Of a stretch of 64,000 nt of DNA, positions 17,280-25,944 are shown in pieces. The stretch covers positions 1 through 64,000 of the forward strand of contig NZ_SMKF01000012.1 in assembly GCF_004348325.1 (NCBI RefSeq). Direction: 5' to 3'. This DNA comes from Micromonospora sp. KC213. GTDB taxonomy: Bacteria; Actinomycetota; Actinomycetes; Mycobacteriales; Micromonosporaceae. Numbering within the stretch: position 1 is the first letter of the stretch; every line of letters begins with the position of its first letter. The notes beneath the pieces are model-generated. The model was not told the DNA's origin. It worked only from the letters and a program-made list of their open reading frames with translations, and did no database searches. The translations under genes and the position numbers were made by a program.

Positions 17280-18131
17280 ATGGCGAACACGGTTCCCGAC
17301 ATCACACTCAACGACGGCAACACCATTCCGCAGCTCGGCTTCGGTGTGTACCAGATCGCGCCGGAGGACACGGTCGAGGCGGTCGGCACGGCGCTGGAGA
17401 TCGGCTACCGGCACATCGACACCGCCGAGATGTACGGCAACGAGGCCGAGGTCGGTGAGGCGATCCGCCGCTCCGGGCTGGACCGCGACGAGGTCTTCGT
17501 GACCAGCAAGCTGAACAACGGCTTCCACCGGCCCGACGACGCCCGCAAGGCGTTCGAGTCGACGCTGGCCGCGCTGAAGATGGATCACATCGACCTGTTC
17601 CTGATCCACTGGCCGCTGCCCACCCGCTACGACGGCGACTTCGTCTCCACCTGGAAGACGCTGGAGGAGTTCCAGCGTGACGGCCGGGCCCGGTCGATCG
17701 GGGTGTCCAACTTCCAGGTCGCGCACCTGGAGCGCCTGGCCGCCGAGACGGACGTCGTGCCCGCGGTCAACCAGATCGAGGTGCACCCGTACTTCGGCAA
17801 CGAGGAGGTCCGCGCGTACGGCCGGGCGCACGGCATCCCGACCGAGGCATGGTCGCCGATCGCGCAGGGCGCGGTACTCGACGACCCGACGCTGGTGGAC
17901 ATCGCGCAGGAACTGAACCGTACGGTGGCCCAGGTGGTGCTGCGCTGGCACGTGCAGCGCGGTGACATCGTCTTCCCGAAGTCGAGCACCCCGAAGCGGA
18001 TCGAGGAGAACTTCCACATCTTCGACTTCGAGCTGGACGACGCGACGATGGAGCGGATCACCAGCCTGGACAAGGGCGAGGCCGGTCGGCAGGGGCCGAA
18101 CCCGGACACGTTCGACTACATCCCGGCCTGA
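17280..18131 (+). CDS. Aldo/keto reductase (AKR5-like)
   Basis: A 283-aa NADPH-dependent reductase of the 2,5-diketo-gluconate reductase group. The catalytic tetrad is visible: Asp and Tyr in HIDTAEMYGNE, Lys in VTSKLNN, and His in FLIHWPLP. The NADP-binding region includes FPKSSTPKRI. The ATG at 17280 has GGGAGAAG upstream; earlier in-frame starts would absorb that site. It is monocistronic and followed by a strong terminator. Confidence 0.93.
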   Translation: MANTVPDITLNDGNTIPQLGFGVYQIAPEDTVEAVGTALEIGYRHIDTAEMYGNEAEVGEAIRRSGLDRDEVFVTSKLNNGFHRPDDARKAFESTLAALKMDHIDLFLIHWPLPTRYDGDFVSTWKTLEEFQRDGRARSIGVSNFQVAHLERLAAETDVVPAVNQIEVHPYFGNEEVRAYGRAHGIPTEAWSPIAQGAVLDDPTLVDIAQELNRTVAQVVLRWHVQRGDIVFPKSSTPKRIEENFHIFDFELDDATMERITSLDKGEAGRQGPNPDTFDYIPA

Positions 18132-18143
18132 CCCACCCGCACT

Positions 18144-18167
18144 GGGGGCCCGCGGCGGCGGGCCCCC
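18144..18167. terminator. Bidirectional intrinsic terminator
   Basis: A perfect 10-bp stem (18144-18153 with 18158-18167) around a GGCG loop lies between the convergent aldo/keto reductase and the membrane mannosyltransferase. Confidence 0.85.
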
Positions 18168-18181
18168 GTCGGGCGGGTCGC

Positions 18182-19468
18182 TCAGATGATGAAGTGCGTC
18201 CAGTAGGCCAACCAGATCACGAACAACACCCCCTGCAGCAGGGCCAGCGCGACGCTCAGCCACACGTCCACCCCGGCGGTCCGGGTCCAGCGGGCCAGGA
18301 CCAGGCAGACCGGAAACGCGGCGAGCAGGTACCGCAGCAGGCTCTTGTAGACCGGTGGCCCCATCGACAGCGGGGCCAGGACCATCAGCACCGCGTAGAC
18401 GACGTACGGCAGCCCGATCCGCCGGAACCCGGCGAGCACCACGGCCAGAACGGCGACGGCGAACCAGACCCGTACCGCGTCCCGGCCGTCGCCGCCGGTG
18501 AGGCCCTGCCACATCACCCGCAGCGGGTCCTGCACGCTGATGCCCCAGCCCTTCTCCTGGGCGTGCTTGTAGGCGAACCAGTCCCCACCCTTCCAGCGGC
18601 AGAACGCCATGAAGGTCAACCAGCCGGCGGGGATCAGCAGCAGCGGCCACCCGCTGCGCAGATAGGCCCAGAGGGTGCGCGGTCCCAGTCGGTACCGGTG
18701 CTGGCGCAGCAGAACCAGAGCCAGCGGTACGACCACCAGGAACCCCACCGAGCGGCTGAGCCCCAGGAGGTATCCGACCAGTCCCACCACCAGCCACCGC
18801 CGCCGCTCGGCGTAGTAGAAGGTGGCCACCGCCAGGCAGAGGAAGAGCGATTCGGTCAGCGCCGCCTGGAACAGGAAGGCCGTCGGCAGCAGCACCAGGT
18901 AGCGGGTGAAGCGGCGGGCCGAGCGGTCGTCGCCGAGCAGGATCTCCCCCAGCCGCAGCGCGTAGTACAGCAGCAGCAGAAACGCCACGTTGGCGATCAG
19001 CAGCAGTGCCAGCGCGGTGTCGCCGCCGAGCAGTACCGCGACCGGTCGGGCCAGGAACGGGTAGAGCAGCGGGAAGGCGAAGTCGTCCCAGGGCCCGGTG
19101 AGGGGTTCCCGGGCCAGGTGGTCGTAGATCAGGGCGTCCCAGGCGAACCACATGGAGATCCACCGCCGTGGGGAGATCGCCGCCTGCTCGGCGCGGGTGT
19201 CGGCCTCGTCGGCGGGCGGTGCGCCGGGCACCTCGTCCCAGGCGGCGAGCGCGACGACACCGAGGACGGCAAAGATGATCTTGGCGGCGACGAAGACCGC
19301 CAGGGCGTACCACCAGTGGCCCGGCACCCGGGCGGCGAGACCGCCGGCGCCGTCCCTCAGGCGGGCGGTGAGACCGCCGGCGCCGCCCGTCCGGCGGGCG
19401 GCCACGCCGGAACGGCCGCTGCCGCCCGCGCGGCGGCCCCTGGTCGTCTCCGGCGTACGGTCCACCAT
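18182..19468 (-). CDS. Polytopic membrane glycosyltransferase (mannosyltransferase/PIG-V-like)
   Basis: A 428-aa integral membrane protein with about ten hydrophobic segments. A Gly/Arg-rich cytoplasmic N-terminus (residues 1-48) is followed by the first helix, and WFAWDALIYDHLA lies in the first external loop, as in polyprenyl-phosphate-sugar-dependent mannosyltransferases. Such enzymes add a sugar to lipids or proteins on the outer face. The ATG at 19468 has GAGGAAG upstream. A repeated Gly-rich stretch at residues 24-48 is encoded by short direct repeats. It is divergent from the FAD oxidoreductase across 225 bases. Confidence 0.83.
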   Translation of the reverse strand: MVDRTPETTRGRRAGGSGRSGVAARRTGGAGGLTARLRDGAGGLAARVPGHWWYALAVFVAAKIIFAVLGVVALAAWDEVPGAPPADEADTRAEQAAISPRRWISMWFAWDALIYDHLAREPLTGPWDDFAFPLLYPFLARPVAVLLGGDTALALLLIANVAFLLLLYYALRLGEILLGDDRSARRFTRYLVLLPTAFLFQAALTESLFLCLAVATFYYAERRRWLVVGLVGYLLGLSRSVGFLVVVPLALVLLRQHRYRLGPRTLWAYLRSGWPLLLIPAGWLTFMAFCRWKGGDWFAYKHAQEKGWGISVQDPLRVMWQGLTGGDGRDAVRVWFAVAVLAVVLAGFRRIGLPYVVYAVLMVLAPLSMGPPVYKSLLRYLLAAFPVCLVLARWTRTAGVDVWLSVALALLQGVLFVIWLAYWTHFII

Positions 19469-19693
19469 GCCTGCTTCCTCGTGATCGGGTCCGGGTGCGC
19501 GGTCGGCCCACCGGGTGCCGCGACCTGCCCCGTCATCCCCCACCCGGACCGAATGACACCTCCCGCGCGGAGGAGTCCCCGACACCGGCGGGTCGGCATG
19601 ATCGGGAGATTCCGCGGCAGTTGACGTGAGAGCAGCCAGAGACCGGGTATGCGCGCCTCCTCCGCAGGACCGAGGGCTAGGGAGCGCACGGGG

Positions 19694-21286
19694 ATGGAAG
19701 AGCGTCACGGCACGGTGGTCATCGGCGCCGGCCCGGCCGGGTTGACCGCCGCGTACGAGCTGCTCCGGCACGGCGCGGCGGTCCAGGTCTTCGAGTCCGA
19801 CCAGGTAGTCGGCGGCATCAGCCGTACGGTGGAACGCGACGGCTGGCGCTTCGACATCGGCGGGCACCGGTTCTTCACCAAGGTTCCGCGGGTCGAGGCG
19901 TTCTGGCATGAGGTCCTGCCCGACGAGGAGTTCCTGCTGCGCCCCCGGATGAGCCGGATCTTCTACCGGGGCGCGCTCTACGACTATCCGCTGAACGCGG
20001 GCAACGCCCTGCGCAACCTGGGGATCCGCGAGGCGATCCGGTGCATGGGCTCGTACGCGCGGGCCCGGCTGCGTCCGCCCCGCGACCAGTCGCACTTCGA
20101 GGGCTGGGTGTCGGCCCGGTTCGGTTGGCGGCTGTACTCCATCTTCTTCAAGACCTACACGGAGAAGGTGTGGGGCATGCCGGCCGACCAGTTGCAGGCG
20201 GACTGGGCCGCCCAGCGGATCAAGAACCTGTCACTGTCGAAGGCGGTGCTGAACGCCCTGTTGCCGCGCCGCAACCGCAAGGACGTGACCAGCCTGATCG
20301 AGGAGTTCCAGTATCCGAAGTACGGCCCCGGCATGATGTGGGAGCGGTGCACCGACGAGGTCCGCCGACGCGGCGGCGAGGTCACCCTCGGCACCTGGGT
20401 GACGGCGGTGCACCGGGAGGGCGGCCGGGCCGTGGCGGTCACCGTCGACGGGGCCGGGGGCGAGCGCCGGATCCCCGCCGACCACGTGATCTCGTCGATG
20501 CCGATCTCGGAGCTGGTGGCGGCGATCCGACCGGCGGCGCCGCCGGAGGTGCTCGCCTGCGCCGCCGACCTGAGGTACCGCGACTTCCTCACGGTGGCGC
20601 TGGTGGTGCCGGAGGAGTTCTCGTTCCCCGACAACTGGATCTACGTGCACGACCCGGCGGTGCAGGTGGGCCGGATCCAGAACTTCGGTTCCTGGTCGCC
20701 GTACCTGGTCAAGGACGGCCGCACCTGCCTGGGGCTGGAGTACTTCGTCTTCGAGGACGACGCCACCTGGCGGACACCCGACGACAATCTGGTCGCTCTG
20801 GCGACCGCCGAACTCGAAAAGCTCGGCCTGGTCCGTCCCGGCTGCGTGGAAGCCGGGTACGTGGTGCGGATGCCGAAGGCCTACCCGGTGTACGACGAGC
20901 GCTACCAGCGCAACGTGGACACCATCCGCGACTGGCTGGCCCGGGAACTGCCCAACGTGCACCCGGTCGGGCGTAACGGGATGCACCGCTACAACAACCA
21001 GGACCACTCGATGATGACGGCGATGCTGACCGCCGAGAACATCGTCCACGGCGCCGGCCACGACGTCTGGTCGGTCAACGTGGAGCAGGACTACCACGAG
21101 CGGTCCGACGGCGACCGCAACGACCGGCGGGGAACCGGGCGGGACGCCCCGGTCGTGCCGAGCCGCCCGCTCGGCCGGGTCACCACCGAGACCCGCCCGA
21201 CCGGGGCCGGGCAGTCCGAGAACCGTCCGACCGGGGCCGGTTCCGCCGAGACGCGCCCCGTGCGTCGACCGACCGGGGTGAACTGA
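19694..21286 (+). CDS. FAD-dependent oxidoreductase (amine oxidase / UDP-galactopyranose-mutase-like)
   Basis: A 530-aa flavoprotein. The N-terminal ADP-binding loop VVIGAGPAGLTAAYELL is followed by GGISRTVERDGWRFDIGGHRF, where the flavin-binding GG doublet lies. The domain order matches NAD(P)/FAD-dependent protoporphyrinogen oxidase-like and UDP-galactopyranose-mutase-like proteins. The last 60 residues are disordered with RPTGAG repeats. The ATG at 19694 has AGGGAG nine bases upstream. Its divergent partner is a membrane glycosyltransferase, so a cell-envelope glycan or lipid role is plausible. Confidence 0.85.
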   Translation: MEERHGTVVIGAGPAGLTAAYELLRHGAAVQVFESDQVVGGISRTVERDGWRFDIGGHRFFTKVPRVEAFWHEVLPDEEFLLRPRMSRIFYRGALYDYPLNAGNALRNLGIREAIRCMGSYARARLRPPRDQSHFEGWVSARFGWRLYSIFFKTYTEKVWGMPADQLQADWAAQRIKNLSLSKAVLNALLPRRNRKDVTSLIEEFQYPKYGPGMMWERCTDEVRRRGGEVTLGTWVTAVHREGGRAVAVTVDGAGGERRIPADHVISSMPISELVAAIRPAAPPEVLACAADLRYRDFLTVALVVPEEFSFPDNWIYVHDPAVQVGRIQNFGSWSPYLVKDGRTCLGLEYFVFEDDATWRTPDDNLVALATAELEKLGLVRPGCVEAGYVVRMPKAYPVYDERYQRNVDTIRDWLARELPNVHPVGRNGMHRYNNQDHSMMTAMLTAENIVHGAGHDVWSVNVEQDYHERSDGDRNDRRGTGRDAPVVPSRPLGRVTTETRPTGAGQSENRPTGAGSAETRPVRRPTGVN

Positions 21287-21312
21287 GCAGCGCCGTCCAC
21301 CCACACGGCTGA

Positions 21313-21342
21313 TTGATGAATGTGCATGTCTGTCCGTAGCAT
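21313..21342 (+). promoter_or_regulatory. Promoter giving a probably leaderless mRNA
   Basis: TTGATG at 21313-21318 and TAGCAT at 21337-21342, with an 18-base spacer, sit only six bases before the ATG at 21349. No ribosome-binding site is possible in that gap, so transcription probably starts at or next to the initiation codon. Confidence 0.6.
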
Positions 21343-21348
21343 CGCACC

Positions 21349-22215
21349 ATGCGGGCCCGTCGCGTCACCATCGTCACCGCCTTGGCCGTACTGCTGAGCG
21401 CCCTCGCCGTCACCGCCGCCAGGGCCGCCGACGACCCGGCGCTGACCACGCCCGGTGCCCCGGTGGTCGTCGCCAACGAGGCTCGCCGCCTCACCCTGGC
21501 CTGGTCACCGGCGGTGTGGAAGGGCGAACCGGGCGGCCCGGTCACCTACGACGTGCTCTCGCCGGTCGGCCCGAACGCCTACCGGGGGCTGGGCAGCACC
21601 CAGGAGCCGACCATCACGCTGACCGACCTCGCTCCCGGCACCGCGTACCGGATCGTGGTGCAGGCGTACGCCATCGGCGGATACTCCGACGCCTCGCCGG
21701 TCACGGTGGTGCGTACGGTCGACGGGCGCGCGACCGTCCACTACCGCAACCTGGACTCATCGCCGACGAACAACCAGGCGCAGTTCCAGCTCCGGGTGAC
21801 CAACACCGGCACCGGGCCACTCAAGCTGGACACGGTGCGGATCCGCTACCACGTGCGCTTCGAGGGTGGGAACACCTCGCTGGTGCCCGAGTGCGACTGG
21901 GCGGAGCTGGGTTGCGCGGCCGTCGAGCGTACCGTCCAGTTCTTCCCGCCGCCGGGGCCGCCGCCGGGCCCCAGTCCGACGGTCTACCCGGTGCCGGGCA
22001 CGCCGGTCCCCGGCTGGGTGGAGGTCACCTTCACCGGCGGAGTGCTGGCCCCGGGCGGTTCGACCGGACCGCTGCAGCTACGCCTGCACCGGACGGACTG
22101 GACCGCCATCGACGAGCGCGACGATCCGAGTTGGCAGGGCGTGGCGGGCGGGTGGACCCGCAACGACCGGATCACCCTGGACGTCGACGGGGTGCGCGAG
22201 TTCGGCGACCTCTGA
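21349..22215 (+). CDS. Secreted FN3-CBM3 carbohydrate-binding protein
   Basis: A 288-aa exported protein. A signal peptide (residues 1-26, ending AARA) is followed by a fibronectin type III domain (about 36-118; LTLAWSPAVW, LAPGTAYRIVVQAY). A cellulose-binding CBM3-like domain follows (about 125-288; VHYRNLDSSPTNNQAQFQL, NTGTGPLKLDTVRIRYH). The CBM3 is interrupted by a Pro-rich loop (residues 202-224). There is no catalytic domain, so it may target or disrupt polysaccharide surfaces. The gene appears leaderless. Confidence 0.88.
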   Translation: MRARRVTIVTALAVLLSALAVTAARAADDPALTTPGAPVVVANEARRLTLAWSPAVWKGEPGGPVTYDVLSPVGPNAYRGLGSTQEPTITLTDLAPGTAYRIVVQAYAIGGYSDASPVTVVRTVDGRATVHYRNLDSSPTNNQAQFQLRVTNTGTGPLKLDTVRIRYHVRFEGGNTSLVPECDWAELGCAAVERTVQFFPPPGPPPGPSPTVYPVPGTPVPGWVEVTFTGGVLAPGGSTGPLQLRLHRTDWTAIDERDDPSWQGVAGGWTRNDRITLDVDGVREFGDL

Positions 22216-22349
22216 GCCCTCGGGCCGGTGCAGGATTGGCGACGGGTCCAGCGGGTACGCGCGACCCAGGGGTGGCCCCCCTGCCGGCGAGTTCGCCCGA
22301 GCCGACGGCGGGGCCGGTGCCCGTTTCGACACGGGGGTGGTGACCGGCG

Positions 22350-22670
22350 ATGCCGAAGTTCCTGCTGAGGTCGACCTACACCATCGACGGGATGAAGGGG
22401 TTGGCCGCCGACGGCGGCACCCGGCGGGCCGAGGTGGTGCAGGCGATGGTCGAGAACGCCGGCGGACACCTGGAGTCGATGCACTTCGCCTTCGGCGAGG
22501 ACGACACCTACGTGCTGTGCGACATGCCGGACCATCCCACGGCCGCGTCCGTGGCGATCGCCATCGAGGCGGCCGGCGGCCTGCGCGTACAGGTCGTCCC
22601 GGTGCTCACTCCCGCCGAGGTCGACGAGGCGACACACCTCATGACCGACTACTCCCCGCCAGGCGCCTGA
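22350..22670 (+). CDS. GYD domain protein
   Basis: A 106-aa protein of the GYD family. It starts MPKFLLRSTYTIDGMKGL and has the strand/helix pattern with LESMHFAFGEDDTYVLCDMPD, where GEDD(T)Y stands for the family's G-x-Y-D signature. The family is a small ferredoxin-like fold of unknown function. It is followed 15 bases later by a convergent gene, with a weak 6-bp hairpin (CCTGAC/GTCAGG) between them. Confidence 0.85.
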   Translation: MPKFLLRSTYTIDGMKGLAADGGTRRAEVVQAMVENAGGHLESMHFAFGEDDTYVLCDMPDHPTAASVAIAIEAAGGLRVQVVPVLTPAEVDEATHLMTDYSPPGA

Positions 22671-22684
22671 CGGGAGGTGTCAGG

Positions 22685-23041
22685 TCAGCCCCGGACCTGG
22701 TGTTGGGCCTGGGCGATCAGGTCGGACGGCAGGTCCAGTGCCCAGAGGACGGCGGCGAGGTAGTCCAGGACCCGCCAGTGCTGCTCCTCGGACAGGCCGA
22801 GCCGGCACCAGGCACCGCCGGCCGGGCGCCCGGCGACCGGACCACCCAGCGCCGCGGTGAGCTGGGCGGCGAGGTGACCCGCCAGCCGTGGGCGGTCGAT
22901 CCCGAGCAGGTACGGCGCCAGCTCGGCGTCGGCGGCGACGAGCCGCAGCCAGCGGTTGACCGCCCCGCGTACGCCGGCCGGCCCGAGCCAGTCGAAGGAA
23001 TGGCGAGGGCAGTTGACCAGCTCCGTCGTCCGCACGTCCAC
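22685..23041 (-). CDS. Truncated-globin-like protein lacking the proximal histidine
   Basis: This 118-aa protein aligns by eye with group I/II truncated hemoglobins. AGVRGAVNRWLRLVAADAEL corresponds to helices A-B, GIDRPRLAGHLAAQLTAALG to the E region, and SEEQHWRVLDYLAAVL to helix G. Where trHbs carry the heme-ligating proximal His (reaHaGLG), this protein has Trp78 (GGAWCRLGL). It therefore probably does not bind heme conventionally. A broken second copy of the same family, also with Trp, lies at 28.4-28.6 kb. The GTG at 23041 starts it. Confidence 0.7.
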   Translation of the reverse strand: MDVRTTELVNCPRHSFDWLGPAGVRGAVNRWLRLVAADAELAPYLLGIDRPRLAGHLAAQLTAALGGPVAGRPAGGAWCRLGLSEEQHWRVLDYLAAVLWALDLPSDLIAQAQHQVRG

Positions 23042-23088
23042 GAATACGGTTGATCGGCGGTGATCAGTTCAGCACGCCCGGTGCAGAC

Positions 23089-24399
23089 CTACCGACCACG
23101 CAGGTGGCTCAGCATCGTGTGGTTCGCGGCCCAGCCGTCCGGAAACCTGACCGGCACGTCCAGGTGCACCGGCTCCGTCGACGGGTAGGCGTCCAAGAGT
23201 TCACCGATCCCGGCCCGGGCCACCACCACACAGGCGTGCCGGTGCCGGGATGTCAGCACGCAGAGCCGGCCCGACTCCAGATGGAACGCGGTCGCGTCGC
23301 GCCGCCCGGAGAGCGGGTGCAGCACGATCGTCACGTCGTACTCGCGGCCCTGGAGCCGGTTGGCGGTGTCCACGGTGACGCCGGCCCCGGCCGCGCCCAG
23401 CCGGGCGCGGATCGCCGCGACCTGGTCGCGGTGCGCGGCCCCGACGGCGATCCGGTCCGCGGTGACCGGCGCGCCGGCCGGCGCGTGCTCACTGACCGCT
23501 ACCGCACCCCGGCGCAGCACCCGCAGGGCCAGCTCCGCGCAGGCCGACGCGGCCTCCCCATCGGTACGCGGGGTGTGCCGGGCCGGCAGTTCGTGCCACG
23601 CCCAGCCGGACGCGGCGGCGGTCTCCACCGCCGCGTCGTACGCGTCGCCCGCACCGGGTTCGGTGAACGCCAGTGCCCGGTCGCCCGCGTCGGTGCCGGC
23701 CCGGAACCCGGTGAACGGGTAGAACGCCTCCGCCACCACCGGCGCCGCCGACGCCGGCAGCCGCCACGACACCGGCAGCCGGTGCACCGGCAGCTCCGGG
23801 TTGTGCCGCAGCAGCACCGCCACCGCCGCCTGCATCGGATCCCAGGTCAGGCCCGTCCAGCGGGCGGTCTCGACGGTGGAGAACGGATCCAGTTGGCCGG
23901 GGTCACCCACGAACAGCGCCCGCGCGAACCTGCCGGCCACGCGCAGCAGGGCGTCCGAGCGCATCTGGTACGCCTCGTCGACGATCGCCCAGGGCCAGAG
24001 CCCTTCGGTCACCGTGGCCCACTTCGCGGCCGTACCGATGACCACCGCCGGACCGCCCAGGTCGGCGACCTTGGCGGCGACCCGTATGTTGTCGTGGCCC
24101 TTCACCCGCTCGGACGGTTGGTAGTCGGCGGCCGACAGCCGGCCGACGCGCAGCTCGGGGGCCTTGCCAGCGAGCCGGTCGATCAAGTCGTCGACCTGCT
24201 CGTTGGTCTGCGCGACGATCATCAGCGGCTCGCCGGCGGCGGCCAGCTCGATGGCGGCGCGGACGACCAGGGTGGACTTGCCGGCACCCGGAGGCGAGTC
24301 GACGACCACGCCCCGGTGCCGGCCGGAACGCAGGTCGGCCAGAACGGCCGTGATAACCAGCTCCGCCTCGACGGCGGGCGGCACCGCCAGCCCGAGCAT
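23089..24399 (-). CDS. SF1-like ATPase/helicase (AAA_11/AAA_12, Upf1-like core)
   Basis: A 436-aa P-loop protein with a superfamily-1 helicase core. Motif I is DSPPGAGKSTL, motif II is AIVDEAYQM, motif III is LFVGDPGQLDPF, and motif V/VI-like segments are TANRLQGREYDV and VLTSRHRHACVVV. It is much shorter than typical Upf1/Dna2-like proteins, being essentially the bare motor with no accessory domain. The ATG at 24399 has AAGGAGG upstream, which excludes the longer frame to 24459. A nucleic-acid-dependent ATPase is certain; helicase activity is inferred. Confidence 0.87.
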   Translation of the reverse strand: MLGLAVPPAVEAELVITAVLADLRSGRHRGVVVDSPPGAGKSTLVVRAAIELAAAGEPLMIVAQTNEQVDDLIDRLAGKAPELRVGRLSAADYQPSERVKGHDNIRVAAKVADLGGPAVVIGTAAKWATVTEGLWPWAIVDEAYQMRSDALLRVAGRFARALFVGDPGQLDPFSTVETARWTGLTWDPMQAAVAVLLRHNPELPVHRLPVSWRLPASAAPVVAEAFYPFTGFRAGTDAGDRALAFTEPGAGDAYDAAVETAAASGWAWHELPARHTPRTDGEAASACAELALRVLRRGAVAVSEHAPAGAPVTADRIAVGAAHRDQVAAIRARLGAAGAGVTVDTANRLQGREYDVTIVLHPLSGRRDATAFHLESGRLCVLTSRHRHACVVVARAGIGELLDAYPSTEPVHLDVPVRFPDGWAANHTMLSHLRGR

Positions 24400-24427
24400 C
24401 GCCCACCTCCTTGCCGTCGCCCCGACC

Positions 24428-25138
24428 CTACCGGGACCGACCCGGACGCTGCGGAACACCGTTCTCCGGGCGGATCGACGACGGGTGCGAGGCGCCGTGG
24501 TGCACCGCCAGCGCGTCGAGGATCAGGTCGAGGCCGAACTCGAACTGCCCGCCGAAGTGGTATCCCGGCTGCTGGACGTGTTGTGTGGCGAACTCGACCA
24601 GATGCGGGTAGTCGCCCGAGGCGAAGCCCTCCATGATCGAGTCCGCGACCGCGTTGGCGGAGTCCGCGCTGTCGAACGGTAGCGATGCCTCCTGGAGCAC
24701 GAAGCCGAAGACGTAGGCGTCGACGACCGCGTACGCGTGGGCCGTCATCGGTAGCGAGAACCCCCCGGCCCGCAGCACACCCAGCATGGCGTCGTGGTGG
24801 CGCAGGGTCGCCGGCCCGGGGTTGGTCCGGGTTTCGACCAGGGCCAACGCCCAGGGATGCCGGGCGAGCACGGTACGCGCGGAAACGGAACGCCGCCGCA
24901 CCTCGGCCCGCCAGTCGCCACCCACCTCGGGCAGTTCGATCTCCGCGAAGACCCGGTCGACGAGGGCGTCGAGGAGTTCGTCCTTGTTGCGGATGTAGTG
25001 GTACAGCGACATCGGTTTGGCGTTCAGCCCGGCGGCCAACGACCGCATGGTCAACGCCCCCAGGCCGTGCGCGTCGGCGATGCCGACCGCGGCCTCCAGC
25101 ACCCGCTCACGACTCAACTGTCGCGCCTGTTCGCCCAC
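24428..25138 (-). CDS. TetR/AcrR-family repressor with TetR_C domain
   Basis: A 236-aa regulator. The HTH is at residues 8-55 (RERVLEAAVGIADAHGLGALTMRSLA ... PMSLYHYIRNKDEL). A TetR class C-terminal ligand domain follows (about 75-215). The gene is divergent from a DUF4386 membrane protein, and the intergenic region carries two TACTTAGTA repeats over the rightward promoter (25193-25221). That makes the membrane protein and itself the likely targets. The ligand is unknown. Confidence 0.92.
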   Translation of the reverse strand: MGEQARQLSRERVLEAAVGIADAHGLGALTMRSLAAGLNAKPMSLYHYIRNKDELLDALVDRVFAEIELPEVGGDWRAEVRRRSVSARTVLARHPWALALVETRTNPGPATLRHHDAMLGVLRAGGFSLPMTAHAYAVVDAYVFGFVLQEASLPFDSADSANAVADSIMEGFASGDYPHLVEFATQHVQQPGYHFGGQFEFGLDLILDALAVHHGASHPSSIRPENGVPQRPGRSR

Positions 25139-25167
25139 CGTCCGGTTCCCGTCCTCGTGACACTCCG

Positions 25168-25221
25168 TTGACCGATCTCGCCACCAAGCGTATCGTACTT
25201 AGTACCACTTACTTAGTACGA
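25168..25221 (+). promoter_or_regulatory. Promoter with overlapping TetR operator
   Basis: TTGACC (25168-25173) and TATCGT (25191-25196) have 17-base spacing and point toward the DUF4386 gene. Two palindromic TACTTAGTA elements (25196-25204 and 25210-25218) sit on and just after the -10 box, inside outer arms TCGTACT/AGTACGA. A repressor bound there would block RNA polymerase. Confidence 0.75.
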
Positions 25222-25238
25222 AAGCCTGTGAGGCGAAG

Positions 25239-25832
25239 ATGTCCCTCCGTACGGCCGGCCGATGCGCCGGCGCGTTCATCCTGTTGGCCTTCGTCTCCTA
25301 CGGCATCGGCAGCGCACTCGCCGGGCAGCTCGCCGGGGCGGCGCTCGTGGTGCTCAACTCCGTCATGGTGGCGGCCATCGGCGTCCTGGCCTTCCGGGCA
25401 CTGCACCGACGACAACCCGGGACCGCCTGGACCTACCTGGTCGCGCGCGGCGCGGAGGCGTTCCTGCTCACCGCCGGGATCGTCCTGCTGGGCCCGGTCG
25501 GTACCGGCGCCGCCGACACCGCGTACCAGCTGGCCATGCTGTCGCTGGGGTTGGGCAGCCTGCCGTTCTGCCTGGCCCTCAAGCGGCAGCGCTGGCTGCC
25601 GGGCTGGCTGGCGACCTGGGGCTTCGTCGGGTACGCACTGCTGGCGACGGGCGCAACCGCCGAGTTGATGGGGGCCGAGGTCGGGCTCGTGCTGGCGATC
25701 CCGGGCGGCCTGTTCGAGATCGTCTTCGGTCTGTCGCTGCTCGCTCGCGGCTTCGCGCCGTCCACCGCTGTACGGCCGGGTGCCGCGTCGGGCGAGGCGA
25801 TAGCTCAGGGTGTTCAACCGACCGCGCGGTGA
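25239..25832 (+). CDS. DUF4386-like membrane protein
   Basis: A 197-aa integral membrane protein with about six helices. It starts RTAGRCAGAFILLAFVSYGIG and has conserved polar spots typical of DUF4386 (for example FEIVFGLSLLARGF at the end). No function is established for the family. It is the divergent partner and probable target of the TetR regulator. A long perfect hairpin lies about 110 bases past its stop. Confidence 0.82.
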   Translation: MSLRTAGRCAGAFILLAFVSYGIGSALAGQLAGAALVVLNSVMVAAIGVLAFRALHRRQPGTAWTYLVARGAEAFLLTAGIVLLGPVGTGAADTAYQLAMLSLGLGSLPFCLALKRQRWLPGWLATWGFVGYALLATGATAELMGAEVGLVLAIPGGLFEIVFGLSLLARGFAPSTAVRPGAASGEAIAQGVQPTAR

Positions 25833-25944
25833 TCATGGTCGGTTCGGACCTCGCAGCACATAGGACAGACATGGGTAGAGCGATGACGGAGACGGCCAGG
25901 ATGGTGCCCTCCTCAGTCTGAAGACGATCTCGCCTCGGCTCACC

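Noticed and set aside
23050-24636. 528-codon plus-strand frame
   Set aside because: It is the shadow of the SF1-like ATPase, which has all helicase motifs on the other strand.
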